Part shown: one piece after another, positions 44,486-53,048 of the stretch
Layout: each line of letters begins with the position of its first letter
How positions within the stretch are numbered: the stretch's first letter is position 1
Source: PALSA-1296 sp038210275
GTDB lineage: Bacteria > Bacteroidota > Ignavibacteria > Palsa-1295
DNA length: 56,925 bases
Reading direction: 5' to 3'
Assembly (NCBI GenBank): GCA_038210275.1
Contig: JBBQWV010000022.1
Coordinates: 1 to 56,925 of the forward strand
Made by a program: the position numbers and the translations under genes
The notes under the pieces: generated by a model
What the model was told of the DNA's origin: nothing
The model's database searches: none
The model's input: the letters and a program-made list of their open reading frames with translations, nothing else

Positions 44486-44518
44486 TTAAATATAAACCGA
44501 CCGATAGACTATCCAAGG

Positions 44519-46273
44519 TTACTCTTTTATGAATTGAATATTTTTTCGCTGATCTCCGGAAATTATTTCAGCAGTGTAAACTCCTGCAGTAAGTTTGCTG
44601 ACCTCTACCAGTAAAGATACATCGGAAGGGCTAAACTCCTGCCGAAGAACTTCTGCACCGAGCACATTATATATCCTCACCTCATTTTTTTCTGAGTTAG
44701 GATTTTGGACATCAAGATGAATGACGCCGCTTGTCGGATTTGGATAAAGAGAAATTGCAGATGATAACTCTTCCGGTTTTATTTGAACATCTGAGCGGAC
44801 TTGCGAATATTTCGCAAAGAAAATATCCCGAGAAAAATACGCATTTAGATTTGCGACACCTGAACTCGGATCGAAATCCGTAATGCCGCCAAAATATCCG
44901 GAAGCAAATATATTGCCGGCATCATCAAGAGCCAAAGAATGAATGTAAGCTCCAGAATTAAATGCTACTGTGTCAAAAGATCCACAGTGCATTGCCCATT
45001 GATACATCCCCTCCGAATTATATTTTGCGATGAACATATCACCATGTTGATTATTTGCCTTTACCGAATCGAAAGTCCCGCCTGCTCCGAGATCTATCTT
45101 TCCTTCAAGATGCCCACCAATATAAACATTATTTGAAGCGTCGGTTTCTATCGCAAAAACTCTTGTCGTCTTTCCAATATTTTTCGACCACAGATAATTT
45201 CCGTCCTTAGAATATTTAAGAAGTGAAAATCCCCAGCCATTAAAATAGCTGGTTCCGGGACCGGCATCTACATCAATGGTGGAATCAAATAAAATAACAG
45301 CATAAAAATCACCGGCACTATCGAAGGAAATAGGTGCATCATAAGTCATTCGAAATCCACGAACGGTTTTTACCCATACAAATTTTCCATCCGAAGTATA
45401 TTTTGCAAAAAAAGTTTGATAGTTTGTATCAAGAATTCTGCCTCCCTCTGAATGTGGATCGAAGACTGCTCCGCCATCCAACCATCCCTTGATGATAACA
45501 TTTTGAGATCGATCAAGTGAAATAGCCGCTCCGCCATCCCATCCTTTTCCCCCTGCTTTATTCGCCCAAAGATAGTTACCATCTTTATCGTATTTGACAA
45601 TAAAGGCATCAAGACTATCGGAAGTTAATCTGGCTTCGTTCGGACTCGGATCAAAATCTACTGAGCCTTGAAAATAGCCTGTAAGATAGCAGCTACCATA
45701 TTTATCAACGACAAAATGCTTATAAAAATCTGTAGGCCAAATACCATAATCCGATATTGAATCAATTGCAAATGCCCAAAGATAATTTCCTGCCGAATCA
45801 TATTTTGCTATAAAGATGGCTCCATCTTGCGTTGTAAGTTCTGCAATACCAAATCCTGGATCAAAATCTACTGTTTGCGGCGAACCGGCTACTGCCAATA
45901 ATCCGGTAAGATAAATATCACCTGTTGGATCTACTGCCAAGTGGATGACACTGGGATCTGGAACAGGAATCACATCGGCAAAAATATAATTTCCTGATGG
46001 GTCATATTTCGCAAAATAGTAATTTCGCTCTCCCGTATTTATCGGGTTGCCTGGATCAAAATTGGCAGAACTTCCGAAACTTCCGGCTAAATAAACATTT
46101 CCGTAAGCATCGTGTGCAATTTCCTGATTGCCCTGCGCATGATAAATGCTCTTAGCCCACTCGTAAACAGGCTGCGCAACAACTGAGGATGAGATAAATA
46201 AAAACGATAATACTAAAACCAAAGAAGGGATTGGCTTTATTGATTTAATGTGAAATAGGACGGTGTTTTTCAT
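44519..46273 (-). CDS. SBBP-repeat beta-propeller protein with T9SS sorting domain
   Basis: 584 aa. Signal peptide (PIPSLVLVLSFLFISSSVVA), then about eight ~55-aa SBBP repeats (AKYDxxGNYLWA, VDFDPGxG, DIYLTG), the seven- or eight-bladed propeller type, and a C-terminal sorting domain (SLYPNPTSGVIHLDVQ to QFIKE). Start supported by AAGGAG nine bases upstream. A surface protein of unknown binding role. Its stop is three bases before the extended start of the glycosyltransferase, so both may be in one transcript. Confidence 0.87.
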   Translation of the reverse strand: MKNTVLFHIKSIKPIPSLVLVLSFLFISSSVVAQPVYEWAKSIYHAQGNQEIAHDAYGNVYLAGSFGSSANFDPGNPINTGERNYYFAKYDPSGNYIFADVIPVPDPSVIHLAVDPTGDIYLTGLLAVAGSPQTVDFDPGFGIAELTTQDGAIFIAKYDSAGNYLWAFAIDSISDYGIWPTDFYKHFVVDKYGSCYLTGYFQGSVDFDPSPNEARLTSDSLDAFIVKYDKDGNYLWANKAGGKGWDGGAAISLDRSQNVIIKGWLDGGAVFDPHSEGGRILDTNYQTFFAKYTSDGKFVWVKTVRGFRMTYDAPISFDSAGDFYAVILFDSTIDVDAGPGTSYFNGWGFSLLKYSKDGNYLWSKNIGKTTRVFAIETDASNNVYIGGHLEGKIDLGAGGTFDSVKANNQHGDMFIAKYNSEGMYQWAMHCGSFDTVAFNSGAYIHSLALDDAGNIFASGYFGGITDFDPSSGVANLNAYFSRDIFFAKYSQVRSDVQIKPEELSSAISLYPNPTSGVIHLDVQNPNSEKNEVRIYNVLGAEVLRQEFSPSDVSLLVEVSKLTAGVYTAEIISGDQRKNIQFIKE

Positions 46274-46292
46274 AATGCGATTCTCCTTAATA

Positions 46293-46300
46293 CAAATATA
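46293..46300 (-). promoter_or_regulatory. Promoter -7-like element for the SBBP gene
   Basis: TATATTTG then TATTAAGGAG on the minus strand: the promoter-like element, about four bases, then the ribosome-binding site, 19 bases in total before the ATG at 46273. A very short leader if this is used. Confidence 0.55.
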
Positions 46301-46434
46301 CGTCTATTTATGCGGATGGTGAATAAATAAGTAAAGTAAAGCACCCCTTTTAGAGTTTTCTTATAGGATTCTTCACTCCTAAATAACTGTTATACGCGCT
46401 CTATTTTCTAAACGCATCTCTCGAAAACGCATAC

Positions 46435-47871
46435 ATGCCTAAAACACCAATCACTATCGCTTACGGAGACGGTATCGGACCGGAGATCATGACGGCTGTG
46501 CTTCGTATCTTGGAAGCGGCAGAGGCTCAGATCGCTCCGGAAGTGATTGAGATCGGTGAAAAGCTTTACAAAAAAGGCGTCTCCTCGGGCATTGAAGATT
46601 CTTCATGGGACTCGCTTCGCCGCACACGGGTTTTTCTGAAATCTCCTATCACCACTCCGCAAGGCGGCGGGGTGAAAAGTTTGAATGTGACGGTTCGCAA
46701 GACACTGGGTTTATATGCGAATGTTCGCCCCGTCACTGCATATCCTCCGTTCATCGAAACGATGAAGCCGAATATTGATATGGTCATCATCCGTGAAAAC
46801 GAAGAAGATCTTTATGCAGGTATCGAGCATCAACAAACGCAGGAAGTTGTTCAAGCGCTGAAGCTTATTTCCCGTCCCGGATGCGAGCGGATTTGCCGTT
46901 ATGCTTTTGAATATGCCAGTGCGCTTGGCAGAAAAAAAGTTAGCTGCATCACCAAAGATAATATCATGAAGCTCACCGACGGACTTTTCCATAAAGTCTT
47001 TAATGAGATCGGCGCAGAGTATCCTGATATTGAAAAAAATCATTTTATTTTTGACATTGGAACAGCATACGTTGCCGAGCGTCCCGAGATTTTTGATGTC
47101 ATCGTTACGCTGAATCTTTATGGTGATGTCATCAGCGATGTTGCAGCAGAGGTTGCAGGCTCAGTTGGCATTGCAGGCTCAGCGAATATCGGCGATAGTT
47201 TTGGAATGTTCGAAGCGATTCACGGATCGGCTCCGACAATTGCAGGTCAGAACATTGCAAATCCTTCGGGGCTTTTGCAAGGAGCTATTCAAATGCTTAT
47301 TCATATCGGTCAGCCGGAAGTTGCATCAAAGATCGGAAATGCATGGCTTCGGACGATTGAGCAAGGAATTCATACGAAAGATATTTATTCCTACAAGAAC
47401 AGCACCGAACTTGTCGGCACAAAAGAATTTGCTGATGCAGTGATCGCAAGGCTTGGGCAAACACCAGAACATTTCAAACCCGTAAGTTATAAATCACGCG
47501 GCGCTCAAAAAGTGTTTAAATACGAACGCAAAACAAAGAAAAAAGAAATTGTCGGAGTAGATGTATTTCTTGAATCAATCTTGCCCACCGATGAGATCGC
47601 AAAACGCCTTTTAGCAATCGGCGGTGATGGCTTGCAGCTTGCGATGATCGCCAACCGCGGCGTTGGTGTATGGCCCGAAGGCTTGCCGGAGACATTTCTA
47701 TCCGATCATTGGCGCTGTCGTTATTTAGCCGGCGCAGATAAAACCATTACGCATACTGAGATAGTAGAGTTACTCGAAGGTATTACGCGCATCGGATTAG
47801 ATTTTATTCAGATCGAAACTCTTTGCACTTTTGATGGCGTCATCGCATATTCATTAGCACAAGGAGAATAA
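46435..47871 (+). CDS. icd: NADP-type isocitrate dehydrogenase with C-terminal extension
   Basis: 478 aa TCA-cycle enzyme: isocitrate to 2-oxoglutarate and CO2. IAYGDGIGPEIM at the start, substrate loop KSLNVTVRKTLGLYANVRPV, NEEDLYAGIEH, and the FGMFEAIHGSAPTIAGQ signature. Residues ~365-478 form an extra domain (IVGVDVFLESILPTDEIA...), as in the ~480-aa Rickettsia/alphaproteobacterial-like class, which is longer than the ~415-aa E. coli enzyme. NADP preference is inferred from class. Divergent from the SBBP gene and followed by purE 12 bases on. Confidence 0.92.
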   Translation: MPKTPITIAYGDGIGPEIMTAVLRILEAAEAQIAPEVIEIGEKLYKKGVSSGIEDSSWDSLRRTRVFLKSPITTPQGGGVKSLNVTVRKTLGLYANVRPVTAYPPFIETMKPNIDMVIIRENEEDLYAGIEHQQTQEVVQALKLISRPGCERICRYAFEYASALGRKKVSCITKDNIMKLTDGLFHKVFNEIGAEYPDIEKNHFIFDIGTAYVAERPEIFDVIVTLNLYGDVISDVAAEVAGSVGIAGSANIGDSFGMFEAIHGSAPTIAGQNIANPSGLLQGAIQMLIHIGQPEVASKIGNAWLRTIEQGIHTKDIYSYKNSTELVGTKEFADAVIARLGQTPEHFKPVSYKSRGAQKVFKYERKTKKKEIVGVDVFLESILPTDEIAKRLLAIGGDGLQLAMIANRGVGVWPEGLPETFLSDHWRCRYLAGADKTITHTEIVELLEGITRIGLDFIQIETLCTFDGVIAYSLAQGE

Positions 47872-47883
47872 TTTTTACTTTAT

Positions 47884-48381
47884 ATGAGCACAATAAAAAA
47901 ACCTCTTGTTGCAGTGATCATGGGAAGTACTTCCGATTGGGAAACGATGCAGCATAGTGCTGAAATACTAAAGGATTTCGGAATACCGTTCGAGAAGCAT
48001 GTTGTCTCAGCTCATCGAACTCCAAAATGGATGACAGAGTTTGCGACCTCTTCTGAAGAGCGTGGAATTGAGGTAATTATTGCCGGAGCAGGTGGAGCGG
48101 CACATCTTCCGGGCATGACGGCATCGCAGACACTTATCCCTGTGCTTGGTGTTCCTGTAGAAAGCAAAACTTTACACGGCCTGGATTCACTCCTATCAAT
48201 TGCACAAATGCCGGCTGGTATTCCGGTAGGCACACTTGCGATCGGCAAAGCAGGAGCAAAAAATGCAGCACTGCTTGCCATTGCTATTCTTGCAAATACT
48301 CGCCCAGATCTTCGGAAAAAACTTCGTGCTTTTCGCATAAAACAAACTTCGGACGTACGCAAACAAAAATTGCCGAAATGA
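47884..48381 (+). CDS. purE: N5-carboxyaminoimidazole ribonucleotide mutase
   Basis: 165 aa class I PurE, purine biosynthesis. Starts with AVIMGSTSDWETM, conserved SAHRTP (about 39-44) and AGGAAHLPGM. Converts N5-CAIR to CAIR. Overlaps purK by ATGA, so the two are coupled. Confidence 0.96.
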   Translation: MSTIKKPLVAVIMGSTSDWETMQHSAEILKDFGIPFEKHVVSAHRTPKWMTEFATSSEERGIEVIIAGAGGAAHLPGMTASQTLIPVLGVPVESKTLHGLDSLLSIAQMPAGIPVGTLAIGKAGAKNAALLAIAILANTRPDLRKKLRAFRIKQTSDVRKQKLPK

Positions 48382-49511
48382 ATCAAATACTTCCCGGCTC
48401 AACAATAGGTATACTTGGAAGCGGCCAGCTTGGAAGGATGTTGGCACTCGAAGCCCGGCGTATGGGATATTTCATTCACGTCTTTTCTCCTGAAAAAAAT
48501 TCACCGGCAGGCCAAGTAGCAGATCTCGAATTCATAGGCGCATATGACGATGTTGAATCGGCAAAGAAGTTTGCAGAAAACGTTGATGTCGTGACATTTG
48601 AATTTGAAAATATTTCTGTACACATCACTTCTGCTATTGAAAAGATCGTACTGCTTCATCCTTCATCACATGTTTTGCATACTACACAGCATCGGCTCCG
48701 TGAAAAAACTTTTTTAGAAAGCAATGGTTTTCCGGTAACCCCGTTTAAAAAAATTTCTTCCTCTGCTGATCTCACTAATGCCCTCATCCATCTCGGAAGT
48801 CCCGCGATCTTAAAAACTGCCGGCTTCGGTTATGATGGCAAGGGACAAGCAAAGGTAGCAAACTTAAATGAAGCTGAGGCTGCTTACAAAGCCCTCGGAA
48901 CAAGTGATGCAATACTTGAAAAATATATTGATTTCGACCGGGAAATTTCTGTGGTCGCTGCACGCGGTGAAGATGGAGCTTTCATAGCGTTTGAGCCAGT
49001 ACAAAATATTCATAAAGATCATATACTTGATACAACAATTGCTCCGGCGCCAATTACTCAGTCTTTAAAAGAAGAAGCCATCCGCATTACCCAGGATGTG
49101 ATGGTGAAACTCAACTGCATAGGAATACTTTGTGTCGAAATGTTCGTGACAAAAAGCGGGACACTGATGATTAATGAGCTCGCTCCCCGACCCCATAATT
49201 CCGGACATTGGACTATCGATGCCTGCTTAACTAATCAGTTCGAGCAGCAGCTTCGTGCCATTTGCGGATTGCCACTTGGTTCTGCTGAACAGTTTCGACC
49301 CGCTGCAATGCTGAATTTGCTTGGAGATATTTGGGCAAACGGCGAGCCCGATTGGAATGGAGCCCTTAAAGACCCGAACGTTAAACTTCATCTATATGGA
49401 AAATCTGAAGCTCGAAAAGGAAGAAAAATGGGACATATTACAATAGCTGGAAATACTGAGAATGAAGTTAGTGTTTCTCTACGTCAAATTAAACAACATT
49501 TTGGAATCTAA
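48378..49511 (+). CDS. purK: N5-carboxyaminoimidazole ribonucleotide synthase
   Basis: 377 aa ATP-grasp enzyme that makes N5-CAIR from AIR, bicarbonate and ATP. GILGSGQLGRMLALEARRMG at the N-terminus, FGYDGKGQ, EKYIDFDREISVV, and NELAPRPHNSGHWTID in the catalytic domain. Start overlaps the purE stop (ATGA). The following gene begins directly at the next base, suggesting one operon. Confidence 0.96.
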   Translation: MNQILPGSTIGILGSGQLGRMLALEARRMGYFIHVFSPEKNSPAGQVADLEFIGAYDDVESAKKFAENVDVVTFEFENISVHITSAIEKIVLLHPSSHVLHTTQHRLREKTFLESNGFPVTPFKKISSSADLTNALIHLGSPAILKTAGFGYDGKGQAKVANLNEAEAAYKALGTSDAILEKYIDFDREISVVAARGEDGAFIAFEPVQNIHKDHILDTTIAPAPITQSLKEEAIRITQDVMVKLNCIGILCVEMFVTKSGTLMINELAPRPHNSGHWTIDACLTNQFEQQLRAICGLPLGSAEQFRPAAMLNLLGDIWANGEPDWNGALKDPNVKLHLYGKSEARKGRKMGHITIAGNTENEVSVSLRQIKQHFGI

Positions 49512-50171
49512 ATGAAAGTTACCTTACTTTCCGAGCCCCAGCATGGAGCAATACTCACAGAATTTTTCTCCGCGCATCCGACCATTGAACTTGTGACTTC
49601 AGGTGCGGAAGTAGTGCTCGACTGTTTATTCTTTGATCTTGAGGAAAAATACACCAGTCTTCATTCTTTCGAATCGAAAGATGCGATTCTCATTTCGAAT
49701 ACTTTAACTGCACCTGCCACAGCAATCGCACGCCATTCGACAGGATATAAACGAGTGATCGGCGTTGCAATGATGCCGACGCAACTTGGGATACAAAAGA
49801 CAATCGAATATTCCGTTCCGTTACAGCAAGAAGATGTTACTTCGAATAGAGAATTGTTAAAGTCGCTTTTCAGAAAAGATGTGGAGAAGATCGGCGACTG
49901 TGTTGCAGGGATCTTTCCGCGAACAATTGCAATGGTTATTAATGAAGCCGCATTCGCATTGCAAGAAGGCGTTGCAACTGCCGGAGATATTGATATGGCA
50001 ATGAAGCTCGGTACAAATTATCCGAAAGGACCCCTTGCATGGTGCGATGAGATCGGAGCCTATACGATCGTTGCGATTTTAGAAGCATTGCAAGTTGAAT
50101 ACGGACATGATCGCTACAAGATCGCTCCTCTTTTGCGCTTAAACGCTGAAGCTGGGAAGAAATTTTTCTAA
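49512..50171 (+). CDS. Degenerate 3-hydroxyacyl-CoA dehydrogenase-like protein
   Basis: 219 aa. Residues ~135-219 are the C-terminal all-helical domain of 3-hydroxyacyl-CoA dehydrogenases (FPRTIAMVINEAAFALQEG, MKLGTNYPKGPLAWCDEIG). The front ~130 residues should be the NAD-binding fold but lack GxGxxG, and the catalytic GLHFFNP segment reads GVAMMPTQ with no His. So it probably does not catalyse the usual redox step; it may bind CoA or partner with a dehydrogenase. Starts directly after the purK stop; the next gene is a real NAD(P)-dependent dehydrogenase. Confidence 0.72.
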   Translation: MKVTLLSEPQHGAILTEFFSAHPTIELVTSGAEVVLDCLFFDLEEKYTSLHSFESKDAILISNTLTAPATAIARHSTGYKRVIGVAMMPTQLGIQKTIEYSVPLQQEDVTSNRELLKSLFRKDVEKIGDCVAGIFPRTIAMVINEAAFALQEGVATAGDIDMAMKLGTNYPKGPLAWCDEIGAYTIVAILEALQVEYGHDRYKIAPLLRLNAEAGKKFF

Positions 50172-50192
50172 TGTAATAAATTAAAGATACGT

Positions 50193-51041
50193 ATGACAGC
50201 TTTCCTTGGAATGGGTTTATTAGGTTCGAACTGGGTTCGCGCAATGCGCAAACGTGGTGAAGAAGTTCATGTTTGGAATAGAACTGAATCAAAAGCCAAA
50301 GCTTTGGAATCACTTGGTGCAAAGGCATTCGCAACTCCCGCTGAAGCGGTCAAAGGTGCAGATAGAATTCACATCGTAGTATCCGATGATGCAGCAGTAA
50401 ATTCTGTGTTAGAACAAGCCCAAGCAGGTATTGCAAAAGGTGCGATCATTATTGATCATACCACAACATCAACAATTGGCGCAACGCAAAGAACTGAGCA
50501 ATGGAAAAAACTCGGCATAACCTATATTCATGCACCGGTTTTCATGGGACCTGCGAATGCACTTGAATCCACTGGATCTATGCTTATCTCCGGCGATCAG
50601 GAAGTGATCAAAACAATTGAGCCTGAATTAAAAAAGATGACAGGCGCACTCACCAATCTTGGCGATAATCCAAGCACTGCAGCAGGGTACAAACTGCTCG
50701 GCAATCACTTGTTCATGTCGCTGACTGCAGGGGTTGCCGATACGTTCACTCTTGGTAAGTCAATGGGTTTATTAACTGAAGATATTGCGGAATTTATTGA
50801 ACAGATGGGCAGCTCACCGATGAAATCAAGAATAGCACGTCTGCTGCTCGGCAATTATGATGAACCGATGTGGGAGCTATCCATGGCAAGAAAAGATGCG
50901 CGTTTAATGGTCGAAGAAGCAGAACGTGCTGGTATGAAACTTGATGTCATGCCAAGTTTGGGCGCGCACATGGATAAACTTATCGCAGAAGGTTTCGGTG
51001 CAAAAGATTGGAGCATCGTTGCAAAAGAGGCAGTGAGCTGA
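50193..51041 (+). CDS. NAD(P)-dependent 3-hydroxyisobutyrate dehydrogenase-like oxidoreductase
   Basis: 282 aa beta-hydroxyacid dehydrogenase. Rossmann motif FLGMGLLGSNWVRAM (about 4-18), the HVWNRTESKA cofactor segment (suggesting NADP by the R after N), APVFMGP, and GxxxGxKLLGNHLF with the catalytic Lys in YKLLGNH (about 167). Substrate could be succinic semialdehyde-, glyoxylate- or hydroxyisobutyrate-like. Follows the degenerate dehydrogenase by 21 bases. Confidence 0.88.
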   Translation: MTAFLGMGLLGSNWVRAMRKRGEEVHVWNRTESKAKALESLGAKAFATPAEAVKGADRIHIVVSDDAAVNSVLEQAQAGIAKGAIIIDHTTTSTIGATQRTEQWKKLGITYIHAPVFMGPANALESTGSMLISGDQEVIKTIEPELKKMTGALTNLGDNPSTAAGYKLLGNHLFMSLTAGVADTFTLGKSMGLLTEDIAEFIEQMGSSPMKSRIARLLLGNYDEPMWELSMARKDARLMVEEAERAGMKLDVMPSLGAHMDKLIAEGFGAKDWSIVAKEAVS

Positions 51042-51087
51042 ATAAAAATGTAATGGATAAATCTGTTTGCTCTATTGTTATAAATAT

Positions 51088-51408
51088 ATGACAGCTCAGT
51101 CTCAAATTCATGATTTTGCTCGACAGGTCGCCGACCACTATTCCCCGAAAGAAATAATCCTTTTCGGATCACATGCGCGTGGCGAAGCCACTCCTGACTC
51201 GGACGTAGATATGCTTGTCGTACTCGATCATGAAATAAATAATACAGAAAAAGCAATTGAGATCCGCAACCTCTTCCATCCTCGTTTTGCTCTTGATCTC
51301 CTTGTGCGGACACCGGAAGATATTAAGCGTCGCATTGCATTGAATGATTATTTCATCCGTGAAATTGTAGAACAAGGAGTCGTACTGCATGACGGAAATC
51401 GCGCTTGA
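51088..51408 (+). CDS. mntA: MNT-type nucleotidyltransferase (likely antitoxin)
   Basis: 106 aa from the Met at 51088; an upstream ATG at 51067 lacks support. Minimal nucleotidyltransferase with GSHARGEATPDSDVD at 27-41, exactly the G-S-x10-D-x-D active-site form of MntA antitoxins that AMPylate their HEPN toxins. It overlaps the HEPN gene by 20 bases, a coupled pair. The toxin-antitoxin role is inferred by class; other MNT/HEPN pairs are known in stress and defence. Confidence 0.85.
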   Translation: MTAQSQIHDFARQVADHYSPKEIILFGSHARGEATPDSDVDMLVVLDHEINNTEKAIEIRNLFHPRFALDLLVRTPEDIKRRIALNDYFIREIVEQGVVLHDGNRA

Positions 51409-51781
51409 ATGGATAGAAAAAGCTGAGGGCGATTTCCGCAGTGCTCAACTTGAAATACATCCGCCAAAGGGAAAGCCTAATTACGACCTCGTGTGTTTTT
51501 TATCACAACAATGTGTTGAAAAATATTTGAAAGGGTTTCTTACGAATTCTCAAATCCGCTTTTCTAAAACTCACGATCTTGCTGTGCTCCTCGACCTCGC
51601 ATTACCACAAGAACCACTTTGGGAATCTTGGAGAAATGCGTTTGAGCGTATTACAGAATATGCTGTTGAATTTCGTTATCCGGGTGAAAATGCAGACCCT
51701 AAAAAAGCACAAACAGCACTTACAATTGCAACAACCTTTCGATCTGAAGCTCGGAATTCACTTGCTTTATTGAATGATTGA
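51389..51781 (+). CDS. HEPN domain protein (likely toxin partner)
   Basis: 130 aa helical protein of the HEPN superfamily (PF05168-like): WIEKAEGDFRSAQLEI, then LVCFLSQQCVEKYLKGFL and a R57-x4-H62 motif in RFSKTHDLAVLL, which fits the RNase consensus R-x4-6-H although its place in the fold differs from DUF86/HepT toxins. Overlaps the MNT gene by 20 bases. Confidence 0.82.
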   Translation: MTEIALEWIEKAEGDFRSAQLEIHPPKGKPNYDLVCFLSQQCVEKYLKGFLTNSQIRFSKTHDLAVLLDLALPQEPLWESWRNAFERITEYAVEFRYPGENADPKKAQTALTIATTFRSEARNSLALLND

Positions 51782-51805
51782 TCTCTCCTATACAAATAAA
51801 ATTTT

Positions 51806-53008
51806 ATGAAAAACGCATACATTATTTCCGCTTGCAGAACGCCGTTCGGTAAATATGGCGGAGCATTGAAAGACGTTCGTCCTGATGATATGGCAGGCAT
51901 CGTCATTGCCGAAGCTGTGAAGCGCGCCGGAGTTGATCCGAGTGAGATAGACGATGTGATGATCGGCTGTGCAAATCAAGCCGGCGAAGATAATCGCAAC
52001 GTTGCACGTATGGGTGTGCTGCTTGCAGGATTACCTGAACGTGTTCCGGCAACAACGATCAACAGACTTTGTGGTTCATCGCTTGATGCGATCATTCAAG
52101 CATCTCGTGCAATCATGACTGGGGAAGCGAATATCATAGTCGCAGGCGGAGTTGAATCTATGACTCGTGCTCCGTATTCACTTCCGAAAAATGTCTCGGG
52201 TTCAGCGCTGTTTGGAAATCTTACCGCGTATGATACTGCTCTTGGCTGGCGTTATCCAAATCCGAAAATGGAGAAGATGTTTCCGCTTGAAGCAATGGGT
52301 GAAACAGGCGAAAATGTTGCAGAGCAATGGAAAATTTCGCGTGAAGATCAGGATGCTTTTGCATTTGAATCGCATCAAAGAGCAATCGCAGCCCAAGCAC
52401 GCGGAGCGTATGATGAAGAGATCGTGCCTGTTTCTATTCCACAAAAGAAAGGTGATCCCATCATCGTTTCAAAAGATGAGCAGCCCCGCGCCGATACATC
52501 CTTAGAAAAACTTGCGAAGTTAAATGCCGCATTCCGTAAAGGTGGCAGCGTTACTGCCGGGAATTCCAGCAGCCTCAATGACGGAGCAAGCGCCGTTGTT
52601 GTTGCAAGCGAAGAAGTTGTCCGGAAACTTGGCATCGAACCGCTCGGAAGATATGTGGCTTCCGGAGTCGAAGGACTTTCACCCAGAACGATGGGCGTGG
52701 GACCGATCTATGCAATTCAGAAAATTCTGAATCGTACCGAACTGACTATCGACGACATTGATCTCATCGAACTGAACGAAGCATTCGCATCGCAAAGTCT
52801 TGCCGTAATCCGTCATTTCAAGCTTTCTATGGATAAAGTAAATGTCAACGGGGGTGCTATTGCCATTGGGCATCCTCTCGGAGCAAGCGGCGGAAGACTT
52901 GTCGGCACATTGCTTTACGAAATGCGACGCAGAAAACTCAAGCGCGGTATTGCCACGATGTGCATTGGTGTCGGTCAAGGGATTGCGGGGATGTTCGAAA
53001 GAGATTAA
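51806..53008 (+). CDS. Acetyl-CoA acetyltransferase / 3-ketoacyl-CoA thiolase
   Basis: 400 aa, full length. Catalytic C89 in NRLCGSSLDAI, H356 in GHPLGASGGR and C386 in MCIGVGQG. Degrades or makes 3-oxoacyl-CoA. The PNPKMEKMFPLEAMGETGENV loop resembles FadA/PcaF-type enzymes. The two upstream dehydrogenase-like genes on the same strand suggest a short acyl-CoA pathway interrupted by the MNT/HEPN pair; that link is inference. Confidence 0.92.
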   Translation: MKNAYIISACRTPFGKYGGALKDVRPDDMAGIVIAEAVKRAGVDPSEIDDVMIGCANQAGEDNRNVARMGVLLAGLPERVPATTINRLCGSSLDAIIQASRAIMTGEANIIVAGGVESMTRAPYSLPKNVSGSALFGNLTAYDTALGWRYPNPKMEKMFPLEAMGETGENVAEQWKISREDQDAFAFESHQRAIAAQARGAYDEEIVPVSIPQKKGDPIIVSKDEQPRADTSLEKLAKLNAAFRKGGSVTAGNSSSLNDGASAVVVASEEVVRKLGIEPLGRYVASGVEGLSPRTMGVGPIYAIQKILNRTELTIDDIDLIELNEAFASQSLAVIRHFKLSMDKVNVNGGAIAIGHPLGASGGRLVGTLLYEMRRRKLKRGIATMCIGVGQGIAGMFERD

Positions 53009-53016
53009 CTTCTTCG

Positions 53017-53024
53017 TATATTTG
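53017..53024 (+). promoter_or_regulatory. Promoter -7-like element for the M23-like gene
   Basis: TATATTTG followed by TATTCTTC; ends 24 bases before the ATG at 53049. Same form as the elements before rho, dnaN and the SBBP gene. Confidence 0.55.
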
Positions 53025-53048
53025 TATTCTTCTAATTGCATCATTACT

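Noticed and set aside
52842..53048. Upstream extension of the M23-like gene into the thiolase gene
   Set aside because: A promoter-like element and a clean signal peptide fix the start at 53049; the extension overlaps the thiolase's catalytic region in another frame.
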